In this document: positions 1-9,300 of the stretch, in pieces
Layout: each line of letters starts with the position of its first letter
Position numbering within the stretch: the first letter of the stretch is position 1
NCBI GenBank assembly: GCA_017994935.1
Contig: JAGOJU010000037.1
Coordinates: 1 to 34,671 of the forward strand
From: Opitutaceae bacterium
GTDB taxonomy: Bacteria; Verrucomicrobiota; Verrucomicrobiia; Opitutales; Opitutaceae
Reading direction: 5' to 3'
DNA: 34,671 bases
Program-made: the position numbers and the translations under genes
The notes under the pieces: generated by a model
Seen by the model: only the letters and a program-made list of their open reading frames with translations
What the model was told of the DNA's origin: nothing
The model's database searches: none

Positions 1-62
1 AGCGCTTCGAGGCCAACCTTGGCTTTCAGATCAGGACTATGCTGACGTCGTTTCTTGGACAT
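1..62 (-). CDS. IS3-family transposase OrfA, N-terminal fragment (cut by window edge)
   Basis: Only the first 20 codons are in the window, reading MSKKRRQHSPDLKAKVGLEA from an ATG at 62 and running off the left edge. The basic start followed by 'H(S)PxxKAKVxLEA' is the typical opening of IS3-family OrfA, the helix-turn-helix subunit that binds the element's ends. In IS3 elements OrfA is followed by the DDE catalytic OrfB, which would lie outside the window. A terminal inverted repeat lies about 40 bp upstream (101-125), where the left end of such an element should be. The assignment rests on a short stretch, but the start and the terminal repeat support each other. Whether the element is intact cannot be seen. 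Confidence 0.72.
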   Translation of the reverse strand, partial: MSKKRRQHSPDLKAKVGLEA

Positions 63-125
63 GGGGATCGTATTTCGGATTTTGGATTAACGATCCGTCC
101 TGTCCAACTTTCGGGGACCACCTCA
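1..125 (-). mobile_element. Left end of an IS3-family insertion sequence
   Basis: Reading the minus strand, the element begins with TGAGGTGGTCCCCGAAAGTT at 125 and continues TGGACAG to about 99. It then has a short leader and the OrfA start at 62. The TGAGGTGG...CCCGAAA.TTGGACAG pattern resembles IS3-family terminal inverted repeats. Its outer end falls exactly where the ISL3 transposase next to it stops making sense, so the element inserted into that gene. A second copy of this terminus, matching at about 25 of 27 bases, lies at 24231-24256 in the opposite orientation. Confidence 0.7.
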
Positions 126-1167
126 GGAGGCCGGTGGCGTCGGCGGCTTGATGCCACTGGTCGAAAAAGCTGCGAGCGCCCACTCGGGTGTCGAAGGACC
201 AGAAGTGCTGGAAGTTTTCCCGCGTGCCCCACGCCTTGGTCACCTTGAGGTCTTTGGCTCGGAGTTCTTTGAAATGGGCTTTTTCCTCGGCCTTCCACGT
301 CGAGGGCGATTTCAGGAAGAGGTACTTGCGCCCAGTGAGCCAGTCCACCGAGTCCTGCGAGAGCTCCGCGTGCTCCTGCTTGCGGACCTTGTCCACGGCC
401 TCGTTGAGATGTTTCATCACATGGAAGCGGTCGTGCACCAGATCCGCGTTGGGCGCCTTCAATTTCGCGGCATTCATGAAGGCGGGCCACATGTCCAAAG
501 CGACCACTTCGAGCCGCGCGCGCTGCTCGGCCGGCAGGCTCTCCAGCGCCTTCTCGGCCGAGGCCTGTTCGCGATGCTCCACGACCTCCAGCACCCGCCG
601 GTGATCCAGATCGGTCAGCACCGTTCCGTAATGATGGCCGCGACCAAAGCTTTTCTCATCGAGACCCACCCGGGTGATCTGCTCGGTGTCGCGCCGCCGC
701 AACCCGCGCTCCACCCCCATGGCCTGAATCCGGTGCGCCTGATGCCAGCTCAATTGAAGGTATTCAGCTGCGGCGCTCTGGCTTTGCGCGATCAGCAGCA
801 GCCGCACCGCCTGCCCCTCGAACTCCATCGTGAATCTCGATCCCGGCGCCGCCCACGGCACCGTCACCGTCTTCACTCCGTGCTCCGGGCACTCGCTGCG
901 CGGCACCCGGCAGCACAGCCTCGTCGTGTGCCCCATCGTGTCCAAGTGCCTCCACCATCGCGTTCCCTGGTGATCGTAAACCGCACACGCCCGATGACAT
1001 TCCGGGCAGGCCACCTTCACCGTTTCCGGCCATTCCACCTCGATTTCCACCAGCTTCTCCTCGTCCTTGATCTCCACCGCCACCATTCGCCACGGCTCAG
1101 GCAGCCCCAGCAGCGTACGAAATACTCCCAGCACCTTCTTGTCGGTCTCTCGGTTCATTACCCCCAT
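37..1167 (-). pseudogene. ISL3-family transposase, 3' end cut off by the IS3 insertion
   Basis: DDE transposase of the ISL3 family, which would catalyse cut-and-paste movement of its own element. The N-terminus carries a zinc-finger-like pair of motifs (CPECHRAC and a later C..PEHG), followed by a helix-turn-helix-like stretch and the catalytic domain with VGLDEKSFGRGH and VVALDMWPAF. These DE and D motifs are typical of the family, and VHDRFHVMKHLNEAVDKVRK follows. The homologous part stops at about residue 347 (near position 126). The last ~30 codons are read from the IS3 terminus, ending in a tail unlike any ISL3 protein. The family is usually a little over 400 residues, so the final catalytic region, including the expected last acidic residue, is missing and the enzyme should be dead. 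A second ATG at 1158 is an equally possible start. Confidence 0.88.
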
Positions 1168-1210
1168 TCAGGCACTTCCCTCGTACGCCCACAATAATCG
1201 TCGAAGAACC
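126..1210 (-). mobile_element. ISL3-family element remnant
   Basis: The element spans from the IS3 junction at 125/126 to a proposed outer end near 1210. On the minus strand that outer end reads GGTTCTTCGACGATTATTGT. ISL3-family ends usually start with GG and lie a short distance upstream of the transposase start, which fits the 43 bp seen here. The opposite end is lost beyond the IS3 insertion, so the repeat cannot be paired. The boundary is supported independently: a reading frame on the plus strand becomes open right at about 1198 and looks protein-like immediately outside the element. Confidence 0.6.
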
Positions 1211-2046
1211 TCAATTTTGCTCCAGGAACTTCGACACCACACAGGCTGTTTTGGCAAATGATCAATTCGCCAAAGCCAGATGCTGCTAGAATCGCGGCGA
1301 GCCTGCCGAATCGGGCAGGGCTTGATGGCCCAGATACTTTTCCACTAGAACCCGCACCACAACCGGACGACAACCCTGCACCACCAAATGCACCTAGAGA
1401 TGCTCTTTATCAAGCCTACAATAGGATGAGGGAGAACAGAAAACTTCGCCCGCTCGCACTGCATGTATATGCATTAAATTATTGGAATCCATACGTTCAT
1501 GCGAACAAAGAAGTTACATTTGTCGCAGACGAACTCCCCACACTTGGACCCCGACCACTTTGGGGAAGGGATCTAAATCCCGGCGATAACAATGCCGGCA
1601 CTATAGGCTCGTATTGGGAGCCCGGACTTGGTGAACCAATGCAGAACAATGGCTGGGCAGGAACAGGAATCGCGAATTTCCTCGGTTGCGTCTCGCCTTG
1701 GGCCAAAACGCTAGAGTCATATGACCCAACTCTCACAAAGGAGGTAGACAATCTAAACGTTAATAATGTCGTCTGGGCCTTCAGCACGTTTGTGCCACGC
1801 GAAGCGGTTTGGCAAGGCTTCATTCCTCCTGATCCCTCCGATCCCAATAAGCCCCACCAGGCTTTCGGCTGGGTTGATGTAAGAAACTGGATGAACAATA
1901 CTGGACCCAAATATGGACCAACTGGACCTCTCAACAGTGCGGGACAGTTCCCCAGCGGAAGTGTTGCAAATCCCAATGATGGTGATCCGGCCGGTGGATG
2001 TACCACTACAATACCAATTAAAATAAACACAAACAGTGTGCCCTGA
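1198..2046 (+). pseudogene. Unrecognised gene, 5' end removed by the ISL3 element
   Basis: The frame is open from 1198 (after a TAA at 1195-1197), through an ATG at 1258, to a TGA at 2044-2046. The residues before that ATG (LNFAPGTSTPHRLFWQ) look like ordinary protein, so the ATG is probably internal and the gene was cut at its 5' end by the ISL3 element. The remaining ~270 residues are rich in Trp, Asn and Pro, with a central stretch WNPYVHANKEVTFVADELP and a tail CTTTIPIKINT. I see no signal peptide, membrane segment or catalytic motif, and I do not recognise a family. Base composition is visibly more AT-rich than the genes to the right, consistent with acquired DNA. It might still be expressed from the ATG at 1258, but no clear ribosome-binding site precedes it. 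Confidence 0.6.
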
Positions 2047-2277
2047 AAGGTCCGACAAAGTACTATTGCCTCGAATTGATGCCCAGAAATGCGCGAAAAG
2101 AAGGGTTTTATCGATTCCCAGAATAGAAAAATAGGTAGCTAGTCACAGGAATCGGCCAATTCCCTCTACGATTCCAGTCTACGGTAGTGAGGTTCTCGAC
2201 ATTGCTTTCCAATGCTCAGCGACAGGAAATCGATTGGCCGTGAACAGTTAGATGAGGCTAGATCTCAACTGATCAAT

Positions 2278-3345
2278 ATGTCAACCCGCAGAGAGTTTCT
2301 CCTCCACGGCGCATCGCTTCTGGCCGGTGCGGCAGTGTCGTCTCCCCTTCTTCGAGCGCAGAATGCTCCAGGCAGATCCGGCGGAGACACTGCGATACCT
2401 GGTACCATCTGCCCGATTCCCACGGCTACGGGAGAAATTTTTCCCGACGCCATGGGAATCACGAGTCTCCATGAACACATCGCCCTGCGGCAGGGTGATG
2501 TGCACTGGGATGAAAGCATGGCCTATGCGATCAGGGAACTGAAGCGGGCCAAGGGATTCGGGCTGCGCACGATCGCGGATGTCGGTCCACCGGATGATGT
2601 CGCCGGCATCCGCGAAGTCGCCCATGCCACCGGGTTGAACATCATATGTTGCACCGGTTTCTACCTCCTTCAGCGCTCGCAATTGGGCATGAAGGCCGCC
2701 GACTTCCAGGACAAGATGCTCAAGGATATCGAGCACGGGCTGCAAGGGACGGACGTGCGCCCGGGCGTGATCAAGACAGCTTCCACACGCATGCCCATCC
2801 GTCCGGCGGAACGCGAACTGTTCATTGCCGCCGCACGTGTCCAGCAGAAATATCACCTTCCCATCTGCGTGCATTCGGTAAGCGGCTGCGCGGAGCAGCA
2901 GGCCATTCTGGAGGAGGCAGGTGCAGACCTGAAACGCTGCTATTTCTCACACATCGAGGCCACCTTCGGCTGGAGCGGTCGCACGGTGGATCAGGAGATC
3001 GATTACCTCGAAGGAGTCGTCGCGAAAGGCAGCTCCCTCAGTTTCAACAATTTTGGAAACTGGAATCATACCAAACCAGAGGACCTGGCCCGCATCATCC
3101 ATGAGCTGACTCGTCGGGGTCACGCCGACCGCATGGTTGCGACCATGGATGTGACCTGGTCGTTTGAGCACGGGAAACTCAAGCTGCTCTGGGAGGATAC
3201 CAATGTGAACGGCAGGGATCGCACCTACGCCTACCTGCTCGAGTCGGCTGTGCCTTGGATGCAGGCCAACGGCATCCCGAAATCAGTCACCGACCGGTTC
3301 ATCATCGACAATCCCCGCCGCATCTTCACCCAACGCACCGCATGA
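2278..3345 (+). CDS. Tat-exported phosphotriesterase-family metal hydrolase
   Basis: Amidohydrolase-superfamily enzyme of the phosphotriesterase/PHP type, a binuclear metal hydrolase. Known members hydrolyse lactones, carboxyl esters or phosphotriesters. The metal ligands are visible in order: HEH (in TSLHEHIAL), a Lys in PGVIKTAS (bridging carbamate), His in PICVHSVSG, His in YFSHIEAT and Asp in MDVTWS. The N-terminus MSTRREFLLHGASLLAGAAV is a twin-arginine signal, so the mature enzyme acts in the periplasm. The Tat motif decides the start at 2278 over an in-frame ATG at 2212, which would add 22 residues. The stop overlaps the start of the GH38-like gene by ATGA, implying co-translation. Lactonase or esterase activity on a sugar derivative is more likely than organophosphate hydrolysis, but the substrate is inferred from the neighbour only. 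Confidence 0.85.
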   Translation: MSTRREFLLHGASLLAGAAVSSPLLRAQNAPGRSGGDTAIPGTICPIPTATGEIFPDAMGITSLHEHIALRQGDVHWDESMAYAIRELKRAKGFGLRTIADVGPPDDVAGIREVAHATGLNIICCTGFYLLQRSQLGMKAADFQDKMLKDIEHGLQGTDVRPGVIKTASTRMPIRPAERELFIAAARVQQKYHLPICVHSVSGCAEQQAILEEAGADLKRCYFSHIEATFGWSGRTVDQEIDYLEGVVAKGSSLSFNNFGNWNHTKPEDLARIIHELTRRGHADRMVATMDVTWSFEHGKLKLLWEDTNVNGRDRTYAYLLESAVPWMQANGIPKSVTDRFIIDNPRRIFTQRTA

Positions 3346-5984
3346 GCCGGCGTCTTCCCGCCCTCGTCTTGTTTCTCGGCGGGATTGTCGCGTCGGCCTG
3401 CGCGGCGGATCCGGTGAGGATCTACATCGCAAATGATGACCATACCGACCTGCTGTGGACCGCTGACGAGGAATCCTATGCCAAAGCCTTTGTCGGCATG
3501 CTCGATTTTCACCTGAAGCTTGCGGACGACACCGCTGCGAATCCGTCGCCCTACAGGAACCGATTCAACTGCGACGGGAGCTACTGGATCTGGAACTACG
3601 AGCAGAAAAAATCCCCGGAGGAATTCGCACGCCTGATTGGCAGGATCAAGGACGGCACCATCAGCGTGCCGCTGAATCTGGTGGTCTCCTGCTATGGAGG
3701 GCAGCCCGTTGAGGCAATCCTGCGCGGGATGGCCTATTCCGGGAGACTGGAGCGACAGCATGGCCTCCGATTTCCACTCGCCGTGGCCATGGAGAACCAG
3801 ACCCTGCCTCTCGGGCTTGCATCCCTGTTCGCGGGCTGCGGTGCCCGATATTCCTGGCGCGGTGTTTGCGCCTGCGGAAGCAGGCTGCCCAACGCCGTTC
3901 TTCAGGACAGGCCTCGCGAAATCAGCTGGTGGGCGGGACACGATGGTCAGCGCCTGCTACTGAAATGGCATTCGCTCACCACGATGGAGGCCGCCCAGAA
4001 CAGCGGTGGTTACGCCGAGGCCTTTGATCCTGTGCAGTCAGTGAAGTACCTGGATTCCGATCCGGTGTTCCTGAGTCGCTATCGTGCGCGGGGAGCATCC
4101 GTACCCTACGAAGTGCGCGGAGCCTTCGGCTTTGGCGAGGATGCCTTGGATCGCAAGACAGGCCAGCCCTACACCGGCCCCCAGCGCTACCCCTATCCCG
4201 TGGTCGATCATTTTCATCTCGTCGCGGAACGAATGAGCAACTCCCACCGGCAGGTAATCGTTTCGAACGAACAGGACTTCTTTGAGGATTTTGAGCGGAC
4301 CCACGGCGGCACGCTCGAAACCCAGGCAGTGACTTTCGGCAATGAATGGGATCTCAATTCCACGGCGAGGCCCGATCTGACGGCCCGTGCCAAACGCGCG
4401 GTGGAGCGGTTGCGCGGCGCCGAACTCCTGGCCACGCTGGCGGGCCTGCATGGATCCGACCCGATGCAGGAACACCGCGCTGCACGGGAACAGGCAAACA
4501 ACGCACTCGGCCTGTTTTGGGAGCACAACTGGATGGTCGGAGGTGGCTTCATCACGCGCTCCCAGCGAGCCGCCTGGCAGGAACTTCTCGCCAACCGGAT
4601 CGAATCCTACGTCGACGCCCTGCAGCAGGCCGCACTACAGCGTGTTGGCCGGCTGATTCCGAAGGCCGGAAAATTCCCACGCTTTTTTGTCCTCAATCCC
4701 CTCGGAAGGAGACGCACGGACGCCGCCGATTTCAATTACGATGGCACCGCGGACATCCACGTGCGCGACCTGACGACCGGTCGCGATGTGCCTCATCAGA
4801 TCTTCGAACGGGGAGGCGCAAGATGTCTCCGCATCCTCGCAAGCGACCTTCCAGCCGCAGGCTACAAGGTCTATGAAATCCGCCCGGGCCGCGGCTCCGC
4901 ACCGACCGACGAGGCAGCCGGCTTCGATGGAACCACGTTTGAAAACGAATATGTCCAGATTGCGATCGAGCGTGACGGCGCGATTCGCAGTCTCGTCGAT
5001 CGGAAATCCAACGATACGGAACTCGCCGCGAGCCTTGGTGGACTGAAGGTGAATGACCTTGCCGGCGGAACCGATGCGGGTGATCCGCTCATCCTGGAAA
5101 ACCGGGGGCCGGTCTCCGTCACCGTTCGAGCACGCAGCGAGGCAGGGCTTCCGCACACCACTGCGATCACCCTCTATCGGCACTCCAATCGGATCGATAT
5201 CGAGAACGAAATTGATGCGGAACTCGTCGGCGTGAGGCACTGGGCATTCACCTTCGCTTTTGACCGGCCGGCGGTGCACAGCGAGGAGGTCGGCGCCATC
5301 AACCTGGACAAACGACAGTCGGACGGCGGCGACTACTCCGACACGCATGCACGCTACGACTACGTCTCGGCGAACCATTTTGCGGACATCACGGACGGCA
5401 GCGGCACGAAGGGCGTCACGATCTCCAATCCGGATCTTGCGTTTGCCCGACTTGGAGGCAGCACACCCGCGTCACTCGATACCACCACCCCGCAGCTGCA
5501 TTTCCTTGCCAGCGGACCCGTGGATGGCCACGGCAGCAAGAAGGAGACCCAGCCTCCCAATCCGACCCGGCGATTCACCCAGAACTTCGCACTGCGCCCC
5601 CACCGGGGTTATGATGCGACAGACGCCATGGGTTTCGCGATGGAGCATCAGAATCCGCCCGTCACCGGCGAGGTTGTGGGCAACGCGTCCGCGCCTCTGC
5701 CCGGTGACTCCTATTCCTTCCTTTCGGTGGACGCTCCCGATGTTTTCCTTTGGGCGGCGAAACCCTCCGAGGAGGGGTTGGATCATGGGATTATCGTGCG
5801 TCTGTGGAATGTCAGTGATCGTCCGGTAAACGCGACGCTCTCCATAACTCCCGGCCTCTCCCATGCGCTTTGCGCGACGCATGTCGAAACCGACCTCGAA
5901 CCCGTCGCTTTGACCGCAGGCCACAAGCTGCCCGTCTCCTTCGCCCGCCAACAGATCCAGACTTACCGTCTCTTACTCAAATGA
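3342..5984 (+). CDS. Exported glycoside hydrolase related to family 38 alpha-mannosidases
   Basis: About 880 residues. A signal peptide (MSRRLPALVLFLGGIVASACA) directs it out of the cytoplasm. The N-terminal segment IANDDHTDLLW corresponds to the metal-binding HxHxD..W region of GH38. The C-terminal half has GH38-like beta-sandwich landmarks: FFVLNPLGRRR, then FENEYVQIAIERDGAIRSL with VDRKS following. The length fits the family. What is odd is that the usual GH38 nucleophile motif (W-x-x-x-D before the conserved 'E..iR') is replaced by VVSCYGGQPVEAILRG, with no Asp at that spot, so the enzyme is either divergent or has changed chemistry. The start at 3342 is chosen because it overlaps the stop of the preceding gene (ATGA) and opens with the signal peptide. 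Release of mannose or a related sugar is an inference from family and context. Confidence 0.7.
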   Translation: MSRRLPALVLFLGGIVASACAADPVRIYIANDDHTDLLWTADEESYAKAFVGMLDFHLKLADDTAANPSPYRNRFNCDGSYWIWNYEQKKSPEEFARLIGRIKDGTISVPLNLVVSCYGGQPVEAILRGMAYSGRLERQHGLRFPLAVAMENQTLPLGLASLFAGCGARYSWRGVCACGSRLPNAVLQDRPREISWWAGHDGQRLLLKWHSLTTMEAAQNSGGYAEAFDPVQSVKYLDSDPVFLSRYRARGASVPYEVRGAFGFGEDALDRKTGQPYTGPQRYPYPVVDHFHLVAERMSNSHRQVIVSNEQDFFEDFERTHGGTLETQAVTFGNEWDLNSTARPDLTARAKRAVERLRGAELLATLAGLHGSDPMQEHRAAREQANNALGLFWEHNWMVGGGFITRSQRAAWQELLANRIESYVDALQQAALQRVGRLIPKAGKFPRFFVLNPLGRRRTDAADFNYDGTADIHVRDLTTGRDVPHQIFERGGARCLRILASDLPAAGYKVYEIRPGRGSAPTDEAAGFDGTTFENEYVQIAIERDGAIRSLVDRKSNDTELAASLGGLKVNDLAGGTDAGDPLILENRGPVSVTVRARSEAGLPHTTAITLYRHSNRIDIENEIDAELVGVRHWAFTFAFDRPAVHSEEVGAINLDKRQSDGGDYSDTHARYDYVSANHFADITDGSGTKGVTISNPDLAFARLGGSTPASLDTTTPQLHFLASGPVDGHGSKKETQPPNPTRRFTQNFALRPHRGYDATDAMGFAMEHQNPPVTGEVVGNASAPLPGDSYSFLSVDAPDVFLWAAKPSEEGLDHGIIVRLWNVSDRPVNATLSITPGLSHALCATHVETDLEPVALTAGHKLPVSFARQQIQTYRLLLK

Positions 5985-6132
5985 ATCGAGGTCTGGACTG
6001 ATGCGCGATCTCTAGGCTGCCGGAAGGGAATCATTCTGTCATCCGAACCTCTGCCTTGCGAAGATTCTCTTGATCTCAAGCCAACCGATGAAAGGAGCGG
6101 CATGAGGATGTCACGGCAAAGGCTAGATCCGG

Positions 6133-6146
6133 CTAAACGTATTTAG
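6133..6146. promoter_or_regulatory. Short dyad CTAAA-CGTA-TTTAG, possible operator
   Basis: Five-base arms CTAAA and TTTAG flank CGTA, 179 bp upstream of the receptor start. It is AT-rich in a GC-rich context, as operators and promoter elements often are. Five-base arms can arise by chance, so this is weak. Confidence 0.3.
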
Positions 6147-6164
6147 TAACTCCGGACTTGCATT

Positions 6165-6201
6165 TGCCAAAGGGAGCGGGTCCGTTTGGCACGAAGACCC
6201 G
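6165..6201 (+). promoter_or_regulatory. Two interleaved, mutually exclusive inverted repeats
   Basis: Repeat A pairs TGCCAAA (6165-6171) with TTTGGCA (6185-6191). Repeat B pairs CGGGTC (6177-6182) with GACCCG (6196-6201). Both have 13-base loops and perfect arms, and each contains an arm of the other within its loop, so in RNA only one can form at a time. This is the geometry of an attenuator or switch, or of two overlapping protein sites. No poly-U tract follows, so simple intrinsic termination is not supported. Confidence 0.45.
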
Positions 6202-6205
6202 TGCA

Positions 6206-6217
6206 CCTTTCGAAAGG
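6206..6217. promoter_or_regulatory. Perfect 12-bp palindrome CCTTTCGAAAGG
   Basis: An uninterrupted palindrome with a central CG, 107 bp upstream of the receptor start. LacI-family operators commonly have this central-CG palindromic form. No regulator gene is adjacent, so the binding protein is unknown. Confidence 0.45.
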
Positions 6218-6324
6218 GCATGTGCTATGAGGATCGGGCGCCGGGCACGATTCTTGTACGGATTTGCGATCAACCCATTCATTGATTGTCACCCAGGCAT
6301 TTTTCAACCCAAGACAAACCCACG

Positions 6325-9300
6325 ATGAACCTCCCCGCTACCGCAATTAGGCCCGCCAGCCTGCTCAGTCTTGCGATTCTGCTTTTGACTTCGTTGCAGG
6401 CGCAGGTCTCTCCCTCGACCACCGGTTCGACCTCCGAAAAGCCTGCCGATGACAGCGAGGTCTACAAGCTGAGCCCATTTACGGTGAACGCTTCCCAGGA
6501 CACCGGTTACCAGGCGACCTCCACGCTCGCCGGGACCCGTTTGAACACACCGGTAAAAGATCTCGGAGCCTCAATTTCCATCTACACCAAGGATTTTTTG
6601 GAAGATATAGGAGCCACAAACGCCAACGAGCTGCTGATTTTTGCAACAGGCATGGAGGCGGCCGGTGCATCCGGAAATTTCTCCGGTGCCACGGATGACA
6701 TCAACGCCACTCAGGTCGTGGGCAATGAACAGCGAGTCAATCCCCAGGGAGCCACACGCACCCGTGGGCTCTCGAATCCGAATTTTACGCGGGACTTCTT
6801 TGCAAGCGACATCCCCATTGATTCGTACAACACGGAATCCGTCACGGTGAATCGAGGGCCCAATTCCATGCTGTTCGGCGTGGGCAGCCCGGCGGGCGTG
6901 GTTGATACGGCTTTGCTGCGTCCCAATCTGAACCGGAACAGGAACAAGATCGAGGTCCGCGTTGGTGACAACAGCAGCTTGCGCAACACAGTCGATTTCA
7001 ATCGGGTGCTGATCAACAAGAAGCTTGCGCTGCGCCTGGCCGCCCTCCGCGATGAGGATCGTTTCAACCAGCGCCCTGCATTCGTGACGAAGGAGCGGCT
7101 TTATGGCGCGCTGACTTATGAGCCGTTCCGCTCGACCGCGTTACGCATGAATTTCGAGACGGGTCACACGAAGGCCAACAGGCCGATAACCGTGCTGCCA
7201 TTCCAAAGCATCTCCAGTTTCTGGATGGATGCCGGCAGGCCGAGTTTTGACTGGACATTCTACGACGATCCGGGGCGCAACCCCGCAGCGGCGGCGCAGA
7301 ACTCCTCCACTGCGACAGGATTCCTCCAGGCGCAGGCCCAGTTCTTTGACCAGATTGCGGTAATCTACTCGGATCCATCAGGTCTGGCGCCAGATTTTGG
7401 CTTTCGCGGCAATACCCTGAGCACGGCTGGCAATGCGGCCAATCGTGTCAAGAACCAGCTTCTCCATCCGCTGGTGAACCGTGACCGCGCTGCCGATGCG
7501 ATTGTGTTTCTTGGCACGAGGAACATTGGAGAAATTCCCGGAGCCTTCTGGGTGGATTCATTTGTACTGCCCGGTCAACAGCCCGGATTTGCGCCAGCGG
7601 GTGTCAAACAACAGGGATTCACCGATTTCAGCGTCTTCGATTTTCAGAATCGGATGATCGACGAGACTTCGCGCCAAAGCGAGAGCTTCCACGCATTCAA
7701 CGTGGCCTTCGAGCAACGCGCATGGCAGGATCGGCTTGGCATCGAACTCGCGTACGACACCCAACGTGCAGATCGACGCTCCAAAAACTCTTTCTTTTCC
7801 GCGGCCAACGCGAATCACATTCGCATCGACACCAATGTCACGCTGCCAACGGGTGAGCCCAATCCCAACCTGGGCCGACCCTACGTCATTTATGGACAAT
7901 CCAATTGGACCAACAGTCTCTCAGATAGGGAAACGATGCGCGCGACCGGTTTCCTGCGCTACGATTTCAAGGACGTGGGCGAATCCTGGGGCAGATGGCT
8001 GGGCCGCCATACGCTTACCGGCCTTTATGAGAACAACGCCCAGGAGTCGATTGCCTACAACCATCGTCTGGCCGCCGATGGTCCTGCAGCCCTGGCGATC
8101 AATCCCAACATAAGCGTTTTCGGTCGTCGCCCAGGAGTGTTCGCTTATATCGGTCCCTCGATCATCGGGAACAGCAATCCACTCCAGTTGGAGCCCATCC
8201 GACTTCCTGAACTTGTCGCCGGCCAGACCGTGCCCGCACGCCATTTTGTGCGCGCCGGCAATGCGACCGATCCCGGCGGCTTCGTCGATGCTCCGTCAAG
8301 TTTGGTAGAAATATCGAATATCGGTTCGGCTGAACGTGAAGTCATCAAGTCCCAAGCCGCCATTCTGCAAAGCTACTGGCTAAAGGAACACCTTATCACT
8401 GTATTTGGGTGGAGGCGCGACGAAGACTTCTTCGAGAGGCAACCCGTTGGTTTCATCGCCAACCCTGACGATCCAAACGACCCAGGCAAGGTCCACTGGG
8501 GATTCGACGATGTGGTTTTCGATCGTACGCCACCGCCTAACGCCACCAAGGAGACCAAGAGCTACAGCGCGGTCTTGAAGTGGCCACAGCGGCTGCTCCC
8601 GTTGCCAGACGGTGCCGGATTGAGCGTGTTCTACAACTCTTCGGAAAATTTCACGCCCGTCGGCGGACGAATCAACATTTATAGCGAGGGCCTACCTTCC
8701 CCGCAGGGTGAGACCAAGGAGTATGGCATCAATGTCTCGCTATTTCAAAACAAACTCAATCTGCGCATCAACAGATTTGAAACGAATGTGCTCGCCACCT
8801 CGTCGCCTCCCCCGGGCTTCTCAGTCGGCCACAACAACGCCACCGTTCAGGTGGCCTCGTTTTGGTCCACTGAAGGCAACATCAACCCCGACAATGTGCC
8901 GTTCATGAATGCCGCAATTGAACGTCTCTTCAGCGCTTTGCCACCCGATTTCCGCCAACTCCGCAATTTTCAGGTCCTCGGGACGGCGCCCGATCTTTCC
9001 GCAAGCTTTGAAAACCTCAGCGGCGTCACCGACACAACAGACTTTGTCGCAAAGGGGATGGAGTTCGAGATCGTGTATAATCCAACGCGCAACTGGCGCA
9101 TACTCGCAAACGTCGCCAAACAGGAGACGGTGCGAACGAATTCCTTTCCAATCTTCAAGGAATTCATTGCCCGGATGACACCGATCTGGAACTCCAACAT
9201 CACCGATCCGCGCACGGGGACGGTTGTCAACATGCGTGATATCCCGCGAACCGGCTATCCCCTTGGCACGGGCCCGGCAAATCCCCCTCCGCCCACCGAT

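Larger units (their letters stand above)
5985..6324 (+). other. 340-bp intergenic leader before the TonB-dependent receptor gene
   Basis: No protein-coding sequence is evident here. The right half (6130-6220) contains a cluster of inverted repeats, listed separately, and no recognisable riboswitch core. No clear sigma-70 promoter or Shine-Dalgarno sequence is visible before the receptor ATG at 6325. Confidence 0.6.

Noticed and set aside
148..1197. Long plus-strand open frame opposite the ISL3 transposase
   Set aside because: It is the antisense shadow of the transposase: no family pattern, and the minus-strand frame carries all ISL3 motifs.
4164..4174. CCCTACACC inside the GH38-like gene as a third copy of the copper-regulon motif
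   Set aside because: It lies within coding sequence, and no promoter-facing gene follows it in the right orientation.
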